Below, in pieces: positions 58,957 through 64,000 of a stretch of DNA of 64,000 bases. The stretch is from Nonomuraea fuscirosea. Its GTDB lineage: Bacteria > Actinomycetota > Actinomycetes > Streptosporangiales > Streptosporangiaceae. Position 1 is the stretch's first letter; the number at the start of each line of letters is the position of its first letter. The stretch is from the NCBI RefSeq assembly GCF_003001935.1, contig NZ_PVNG01000034.1, positions 33,642 through 97,641 of the forward strand. Direction: 5' to 3'. The notes beneath the pieces were generated by a model. It was not told the DNA's origin. It saw nothing but the letters and a program-made list of their open reading frames with translations, and did no database searches. The position numbers were made by a program, and so were the translations under genes.

Positions 58957-59791
58957 GCCCCTGATCGTGCGTGCCAACATCCCGGCGCCCGTCGAGGAGG
59001 TGCGCCGGGCGCTGACCGACCCCGGCGTCCTGCGGATCTGGCTGGCCGAGCACGTGGAGGTGGAGCTGCCCGAGCGGTTCGCGTTCTGGGGGCGTACGAC
59101 GCCGGAGGGCGACGCGCCGCACCAGCGGCTGCTGCACGCCGACGAGCGCACGCTGCGCTTCGCCTGGCTGCTCGACGGCGAGGAGACCACCACCGAGCTG
59201 ACGCTGGCGCCGGACGAGACGGACGAACGGCGCACAGTGGTGACCGTGTCGCAGACGCACTTCGACTTCCAGGACGTCATCACCGGCAAGAGCGTCCGGG
59301 GCGTGCTGCAGACGTACTGGTGCCAGGTGCTGACCATCCTCGGCGAGCACCTGGAGGGCCGCGAGCCCACGCCCATGCAGGACTTCACCTCGCCGGAGAT
59401 GCGGGTCGAGGTCTCCATCGACGCCTCGCCCGAGGCGGTGTTCGAGTCGATCACCTCGTCGGAGACGGTGACGAAGTGGTTCGGCTATCCCATCGAGATC
59501 GAGCCGTTCGTGGGCGGCCGGTACGCGATGGGCGGCTTCGAGAACAACCCCGACCCCGCGAAGGTCCTGGAACTCGAAGCCGGCCGCAAGCTCAGCGTCG
59601 ACTGGGGCGAGACCGGCGTCGCCACGTGGGAGCTGGAGGGGTCTGCGGGCAAGACGCGGCTGACGCTGTTGCAGAGCGGTTTCGACCAGTCGAATCCTCC
59701 GCACGCGGCGTGGGGCGGGTTCCTGTCGGGCCTCGCCGAGCTGCGGCGCTTCCACGAGGTGCCCGACTGGCGGCCGATCCTCCAGGCGTAG
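58949..59791 (+). CDS. Tandem AHSA1/SRPBCC-domain protein
   Basis: A 280-residue protein made of two SRPBCC (AHSA1-like) domains: about 1-135 (VRANIPAPVEEVRRALTDPGVLRIWLAEHVEV, ending GVLQTYWCQVLTILGEHLEG) and 150-280 (VEVSIDASPEAVFESITSSETVTKWFGYPIEI, ending GGFLSGLAELRRFHE). Each forms a hydrophobic-ligand-binding cup. It is co-translated with the upstream ArsR-like regulator. Ligand unknown. Confidence 0.87.
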   Translation: MTEPLIVRANIPAPVEEVRRALTDPGVLRIWLAEHVEVELPERFAFWGRTTPEGDAPHQRLLHADERTLRFAWLLDGEETTTELTLAPDETDERRTVVTVSQTHFDFQDVITGKSVRGVLQTYWCQVLTILGEHLEGREPTPMQDFTSPEMRVEVSIDASPEAVFESITSSETVTKWFGYPIEIEPFVGGRYAMGGFENNPDPAKVLELEAGRKLSVDWGETGVATWELEGSAGKTRLTLLQSGFDQSNPPHAAWGGFLSGLAELRRFHEVPDWRPILQA

Positions 59792-59842
59792 CCGCACGAG
59801 CGTTCAAGACCCGGCCGGGGGAGACGCTGGAGGGTGGTGGCC

Positions 59843-60253
59843 ATGCGTTTCGATACCAAGATCGCCATCGTGGTGCGCGCGGACCTGGCCGCCTGGCAAC
59901 GACTCAACGTCACCGCCTTCCTCGCCGGCGGCCTGGCCGGCGGGGTCGCCGGGGCCGTCGGAGAGCCTTACCAGGACGCGTCGGGGAACACGTACCTGGC
60001 GTTGTTCCGGCAGCCCGTGCTGGTGTACGAGGGGGACCTGGAGGCGCTGCGCGGGGTCCGCGAGAAGGCGATGGGGCGGGGGATGGACGTGGCCGTCTAC
60101 ATCGAGGAGATGTTCAAGACCGGTCACGACGAGGACAACCGGGCGGCTGTGGCGGGGGTTCGGGCTGAGGAGCTGGATCTGGTGGGGGTGGCGGTGCACG
60201 GGGGGAGGAACGGGGTGGACAAGGTCATGAAGGGCCTCCGCCTGCACCCCTGA
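59843..60253 (+). CDS. DUF2000-family protein
   Basis: A 136-residue protein of the DUF2000 family, structurally related to peptidyl-tRNA hydrolase II folds but with no proven activity. It opens MRFDTKIAIVVRADLAAWQRLNVTAFLAGG and contains GEPYQDASGNTYLALFRQPVLVYEG, both typical. Start ATG 59843; GTG 59834 would add three residues. GGAGGG lies upstream. It follows the AHSA1 gene by about 50 bases on the same strand and may be co-transcribed. Confidence 0.82.
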   Translation: MRFDTKIAIVVRADLAAWQRLNVTAFLAGGLAGGVAGAVGEPYQDASGNTYLALFRQPVLVYEGDLEALRGVREKAMGRGMDVAVYIEEMFKTGHDEDNRAAVAGVRAEELDLVGVAVHGGRNGVDKVMKGLRLHP

Positions 60254-60306
60254 CCTTCCGCGTCCGTCCTGGGCGGCGAGGAGGCTCGGGGCGCCGCACT
60301 CGTCGG

Positions 60307-60888
60307 TCAATACACCAGCGGGACGAGCCGGTTGGTGCGGCGCTGGTAGGCCGTGTACTCCTCCCCGAAGGTGTCGATCAGCAGCAGCTCCTCCGACCGG
60401 ATCCGCCACCCGTAAGCGGCGAACATCAGCGCGGCGACGACCACGAGAGCGATCCAGTTCCCGCTGCCCACGCAGTAGCCCGTCCAGACGAGCAGGCTAC
60501 CGGCGTACCCGGGATGGCGGATCAGCCGATACGGCCCGGCGGTGACCACCCGCTGGTCGCCGGTGACGTGCAGGGTACGCGTGTAGAACCGGCCGAGCAC
60601 GCTCATGCCCCAGGCCCGTAACCCGAGCCCGTAACCCGAGCCCGGCGGCCATCATCGCCAGCCCGATTCAGCGCACGCCCACGGGCATCCGCCCCACTCC
60701 GGCCAGGCCCAGAACGATGATCAGCACGATGGCCAGGTTGTAGGCGACGACCAGAGCAACGTACTACCTCGATCGGCGCCGCGGCCGTCCGAGCTCGCGG
60801 CGCCGGCATCGCTACGGCGACGCAGCATGACCTCGTACCCCAGCCACAGGAGGAGACCGGCGACGGCGAGCCAGCTGGTGATCGTCAC
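60307..60888 (-). pseudogene. Isoprenylcysteine carboxyl methyltransferase-like gene, disrupted
   Basis: Three reading-frame segments together give one ICMT/PEMT-like membrane methyltransferase: TITSWLAVAGLLLWLGYEVM (start GTG about 60888), then VVAYNLAIVLIIVLGLAGVGRM, IGLAMMAAGLG, and the conserved C terminus with GPYRLIRHPGYAGSLL and EEYTAYQRRTNRLVPLVY. Lesions are a frameshift near 60750-60770, an in-frame TGA at 60668-60670 where Trp is usual, and a 13-bp tandem duplication (CCCGTAACCCGAG twice, 60615-60640) that shifts the frame; removing one copy restores GLRAWGMSVLGRFYTRT. An intact 99-residue C-terminal frame (60307-60606) is not a complete enzyme. Confidence 0.8.
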
Positions 60889-61338
60889 CCCGGCATTCTC
60901 ACCGCGACCACCAACCACCCGTCAACCCTCCCCCACCTCACTTGCTTACCCGCTCGGATCGCTTGGCCCCGCTCAGCCCGTGCCGACCCGCCTGCCCCAG
61001 TCCCAAGCCCGCTTGGCGTTGGCCCGCGCCCGCCGCCTCTCCCCGGGCCCGGTTTCTCTCCAGCCCGCTTGGCTCCTTGGCCCTCCTGACCACCTACGCC
61101 ACCGCCCCACCGCCCCGCGGCCCCACCGCCCCGCGGCCCCACCGCCCCGCGGCCCCACCGCCCCGCGGCCCCGCGGTCCCCACAGTCCCACCTGCCTACC
61201 GCCCCACCTAAGGCGCGAAACGGCACAATCAACCACAGAATCAGAAGCCGGCCGCCCCTGGTCTCGAACACATCTTCGTTATCCACAGAATCCCGTTCGG
61301 CTCCCTCGCACCCACCTCCGCCGGCGCATCCTTACGCC
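60889..61338. repeat. Non-coding gap with C-rich 16-bp tandem repeat
   Basis: The gap is extremely C-rich on the top strand from about 60,900 to 61,200. At 61110-61173 four copies of CCGCCCCGCGGCCCCA (last copy with one change) stand in tandem. Long Pro-rich and Gly-rich open frames across it are artefacts of this composition. No gene is supported. Confidence 0.7.
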
Positions 61339-62451
61339 ATGAACCAGCCAAGCCCCGGACACCCGCAAGAGACACCACCGTCGAGCACCAACCCCGGACC
61401 GCCGTCCCTGACCCGGCGCGCCGCCCGCATCACCCGCGCCGTACCCCAGGTCGTGGCCTGCCGCCAGACGGCGGCGCACATCTGGGGCCTGCAGGTCCTC
61501 CCCGCCCCCGAGGCCGACTGGCCCGTCGAGCTGATCGCCCCCGGCCACCTCGTGATCCCCGGTTGCGTCACCTACCTCGCACCCCTCCCCGACGAAGACA
61601 TCACCGACCACAAGGGCGTGCGGATCACCACCATGGAACGCACCGCCCTCGACTGCGCCCGCTGGTTGCCCCGTATGGAGGCCGTCGCCATCGTCGACCA
61701 GTTCGCCCGCAAGGGCATCGACCTGGCAGCCCTGTGGCATCGCCCGCTCAACAGCTGGCGCCTGCGCGACACGCTCAGTCTCGCCGACCGGGGAGCGGCC
61801 TCGCCGAGGGAGAGCTGGCTCAGGGTTCTCCTCATCGACGGCGGCCTCCCCAGACCCACCACGCAGATCCGGGTCGCGCTGGCCGAAGACCGGTTCGCCT
61901 ATCTCGACATGGGCTGGGAGGAGTTCAAGGTCGCGGTCGAGTACGACGGGCGGCAACACCACACCTCGGCCGCCGACCAGCAGCGTGACGCGGACCGCCG
62001 GGAGGAGCTGCGACGGCGCGGCTGGCGGGTGATCGCCGTCCGGCGCGACGTCATCCCCGGCCACGTCGCCGACCTGCTGCACCACGTGGCCGACGCCCTG
62101 ATCGAGCGCGGCTGGCGCCCGGGCCCACACGGCACCAACCGCATCCTCAGCCGCATCCGCGCGGCCCGCCGCAGCTCCCGCTTCCGCTTACCCACCCGCC
62201 CCACCACGCCGGGGCACTCCACCCACCGGGCCACCAAGCCCACAGCCATCGCCGAACAACCAGAACCACCAACCCGAAACATCACGCAGGCCGACCGCCG
62301 TGGGAAGGGCCACGGGGTGATGCTCATCCGATGCGCCGCCCGCCTCCAGCACTACTACCGATGCCACACCGACGTCCGGTATGGCGACTACGCAGCCCAC
62401 ATACCAGCGGCAATCCCGTGGCGTGTCATCAGCATCGCCCTGTCGCCGTGA
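61339..62451 (+). CDS. DUF559/Vsr-like endonuclease-domain protein
   Basis: A 370-residue protein typical of the large actinobacterial family with an N-terminal AbiEi-like region and a C-terminal Vsr/DUF559-type nuclease domain. The nuclease part is about 180-260: PRESWLRVLLIDGGLP (Glu), YLDMGWEEFKVAVEYDGRQHH (Asp, Glu) and RREELRRRGWRVIAVRRDV, a PD-(D/E)xK-like layout. The last 95 residues are Arg/Pro/Thr-rich and unlike the family, so the reading frame probably runs past the ancestral end. Function is unknown. Confidence 0.8.
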   Translation: MNQPSPGHPQETPPSSTNPGPPSLTRRAARITRAVPQVVACRQTAAHIWGLQVLPAPEADWPVELIAPGHLVIPGCVTYLAPLPDEDITDHKGVRITTMERTALDCARWLPRMEAVAIVDQFARKGIDLAALWHRPLNSWRLRDTLSLADRGAASPRESWLRVLLIDGGLPRPTTQIRVALAEDRFAYLDMGWEEFKVAVEYDGRQHHTSAADQQRDADRREELRRRGWRVIAVRRDVIPGHVADLLHHVADALIERGWRPGPHGTNRILSRIRAARRSSRFRLPTRPTTPGHSTHRATKPTAIAEQPEPPTRNITQADRRGKGHGVMLIRCAARLQHYYRCHTDVRYGDYAAHIPAAIPWRVISIALSP

Positions 62452-62471
62452 CCATCGGCTGATGGTCACGG
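62446..62471. terminator. Hairpin between convergent DUF559 and P450 genes
   Basis: CCGTGACCATC-GGCT-GATGGTCACGG, a perfect 11-bp stem with a 4-base loop, overlaps the stop codon of the DUF559 gene. A further GATGGTCAC copy at 62491-62499 belongs to the P450 C-terminal codons. It could terminate both genes. Confidence 0.6.
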
Positions 62472-62486
62472 GGACTTTCCCCACCG

Positions 62487-63671
62487 TCAGCTGATGGTCA
62501 CAGGAAGTTCCTTGATGCCGTTGATGAAATTGGAGCGCAGTCGCCGTGCCTCGCCCGTCTGCCGCAGGCGGGGGCGGCGGCGGGCCAGCTGCTCGAACAG
62601 GATGCGGAGCTCCAGCTTGGCCAGGTGGTTGCCCAGGCAGAAGTGGGCGCCCCCACCACCGAAGCCGATGTGCGGGTTGGGGTCGCGGCCGATGTCGAAG
62701 GTCTCGCCGTCGGGGAAGACGGAGGCGTCGCGGTTGGCGGAGGCGTAGAAGACGACGACCTTGTCGTTCTCCTTGATCTCCTGCCCGCCCAGCACCTGGT
62801 CGGCCGTGGAGGTGCGACGGAAGAGGTTGACGGGGGAGACCCAGCGGACGATCTCGTCGGCGGCGGTCTTCGCCAGCGTGGGATCGGCGAGGAGACGGTC
62901 CCACTGGTCGGGGTGCTCGAAGAGGGCGAGCATGCCGCCGGAGGCCGCGTTGCGGGTGGTCTCGTTGCCGGCGACCACCAGAAGGAGGATGAAAAGGTCG
63001 AACTCGTCCTCGCCGAGGGTCTCGCCGTTCTCGGTGGGCTGGAGGAGCTTGGTGACGATGTCGTTCTTCGGGTTCGCCCTGCGTTGCGCGGCGAGCTGGT
63101 TGGCGTACGCGTAGACCTCCATGGCGGCCCCCGACCCATCTTCGGGGTTGGCGGCGTAGTCGGGGTCCTGTGCGCCGATCATGCGGTTCGACCAGTTGAA
63201 CAGCTTGTCGCGGTCCGCCACGGGAGCGCCGAGGAGCTCGCAGATCACGTAGAGGGGCAGGGGCGCGGCGACTTCGGTGACGAAGTCGATCTCGCCGGTC
63301 AGCTTGTCGAGGAGGTCGTCACAGATGTCGCGGATGTGCTGTTCGAGCGCGCCGATCGTCCGCGGGGTGAAGCCCCGGTTGACCAGGGCGCGCCGCCTCG
63401 TGTGCTCGGGTGGGTCCTGGTTGAGCATCATGAGGCGCTGCAGCGCGATCTGGTCCTCTTCCAGGTCGTCGAAGAGGGCGAGCTTACGGTGGGAGGAGAA
63501 GAGATCGGAGTGCCGCGACACGTGTACGACGTCGTCGTAGCGGGTCACGGCCCAGAACCCCGGCTCGCCCTCGTGCCAGTGGACGGGGGAGTTCGCGCGA
63601 AGCCAGGCCAGTTGGGCGTGGGGTGGTCCTGAAGTCGCGTAAAGGTCCCTGTCGACTAGGTCTATGCGCAC
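62487..63671 (-). CDS. Cytochrome P450, steroid/lipid hydroxylase type
   Basis: A 394-residue soluble bacterial P450. The I-helix oxygen-binding motif is VAGNETTRN, the ExxR motif is EIVR, and the heme loop is FGGGGAHFCLGNHLAK with ligand Cys345. The ending NGIKELPVTI and the MLNQDPPEHTRRRALVNRGFTP segment are shared with CYP125/CYP142/CYP124-like sterol and branched-lipid hydroxylases. Start GTG at 63669-63671 with AGAGG upstream. A KstR-like operator lies 41-54 bases upstream of the start, supporting a role in sterol catabolism. No ferredoxin is adjacent; the one at 50667-50858 is a candidate partner. Confidence 0.9.
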   Translation of the reverse strand: MRIDLVDRDLYATSGPPHAQLAWLRANSPVHWHEGEPGFWAVTRYDDVVHVSRHSDLFSSHRKLALFDDLEEDQIALQRLMMLNQDPPEHTRRRALVNRGFTPRTIGALEQHIRDICDDLLDKLTGEIDFVTEVAAPLPLYVICELLGAPVADRDKLFNWSNRMIGAQDPDYAANPEDGSGAAMEVYAYANQLAAQRRANPKNDIVTKLLQPTENGETLGEDEFDLFILLLVVAGNETTRNAASGGMLALFEHPDQWDRLLADPTLAKTAADEIVRWVSPVNLFRRTSTADQVLGGQEIKENDKVVVFYASANRDASVFPDGETFDIGRDPNPHIGFGGGGAHFCLGNHLAKLELRILFEQLARRRPRLRQTGEARRLRSNFINGIKELPVTIS

Positions 63672-63711
63672 GCGGGTTCACCTCTTGATCAAGCGCTTGG
63701 TATCGCGGTAC

Positions 63712-63725
63712 TGAAACGTGTTCTA
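63712..63725. promoter_or_regulatory. KstR-like box upstream of the P450 gene
   Basis: In the direction of the P450 gene the site reads TAGAACACGTTTCA, an exact fit to TnnAACnnGTTnnA. Its distance from the start codon suits a repressor operator over the promoter. Confidence 0.6.
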
Positions 63726-64000
63726 TTACGAGACCACAAGGGCGTCAAGGAGGGTCATGGATCGTTCCTGGTCATCGCTGCCAAACCCACTCGCCAAGCC
63801 ACCCCCTGTCGCCTCCACCCACCCCACATCACACCCCGCCGTACCTCCCCGACCCCCACCTCACATCACACCCCGCCGTACCTCCCCGACCCCCAACCCA
63901 CGACCAACCCCAATGTCGCCCTTCCCCGCTCCCCGCTCCCCGCTCCCCGCTCCCCGCTCCCCGCTCCCCACCCCCACTGGAACCCCATCTCTCCAGCCCA
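63726..64000. repeat. C-rich repeat region at the right edge, no gene
   Basis: A 34-base unit starting CACATCACACCCCGCCG occurs at 63825-63858 and again at 63862-63895. A 7-base unit CCCCGCT repeats about 6.5 times at 63924-63969. No reading frame is convincing. Confidence 0.7.

Noticed and set aside
60307..60606. Intact 99-residue methyltransferase gene
   Set aside because: It is only the C-terminal part of an ICMT-like protein whose N-terminal codons are recognisable upstream in other frames.
61110..61173. CRISPR array
   Set aside because: Units are contiguous 16-mers with no unique spacers.
63825..63970. CRISPR or attachment-site repeats
   Set aside because: Simple C-rich tandem repeats without spacers, integrase or tRNA nearby.

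Overview
The window is GC-rich actinobacterial chromosome, most likely from a filamentous member of the Streptosporangiaceae such as Nonomuraea. The evidence is DasR, a PdtaS/WhiB1 pair, a SigF/RsbW-type sigma and anti-sigma pair, nickel SOD, the fused Kgd 2-oxoglutarate enzyme and abundant leaderless or GTG/TTG starts. The genus is an inference. No rRNA, tRNA, CRISPR array, prophage or insertion sequence was recognised.

1-12 kb is mostly conserved chromosomal core: the end of bioD, dasR, pdtaS facing whiB1, a lipid-kinase gene, a sigma/anti-sigma operon, sodN with its divergent maturation protease sodX, a CGNR zinc-finger gene, a polar amino-acid ABC operon and malic enzyme. 12.2-13.6 kb carries a TPR-type regulator.

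13.7-23.4 kb is the most distinctive region: six tandem, same-strand genes for secreted S1/V8-like endopeptidase paralogues, most ending in a hairpin. The two encoded furthest right (20765-21904 and 22287-23408) keep the His-Asp-Ser triad. The other four keep His and Asp but have Asp (three) or Ala (one) in place of the catalytic Ser. Three of these four also carry a large insertion between the Asp and the Ser-position motif. Conserved leader segments, TTG starts and CRP-like palindromes are shared among them.

23.7-31 kb holds a Rv1867-like thiolase, a vapBC pair, a membrane-anchored unknown, a G-skewed repeat block, a quinone reductase, an MpaB/DUF2236 protein and a PadR/DUF4097 pair. 31-42 kb has the DUF6104 gene, kgd, a B3/B4-domain gene divergent from an ArsR-MFS operon with a clear inverted-repeat operator, a glutathionyl-hydroquinone-reductase-like gene, an MBL hydrolase and an SDR.

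41.1-48.0 kb is one sugar or cyclitol uptake and catabolism operon (ROK regulator, ABC ATPase, permease, Tat-type binding lipoprotein, Gfo/Idh/MocA dehydrogenase, isomerase). 48.1-49.5 kb is a Fic gene bounded within three bases on each side by 78-bp direct repeats, each made of two hairpins. 49.6-51.3 kb is an oxidoreductase-ferredoxin-alcohol dehydrogenase operon with a KstR-like box. 52.0-57.5 kb is a DUF1702, squalene-cyclase-like, methyltransferase, glycosyltransferase and GDP-mannose-dehydratase cluster. The right end has AraC and ArsR/AHSA1 genes, a DUF2000 gene, a decayed isoprenylcysteine-methyltransferase-like pseudogene, a DUF559 endonuclease-like gene and a cytochrome P450 with a KstR-like box, then C-rich repeats.
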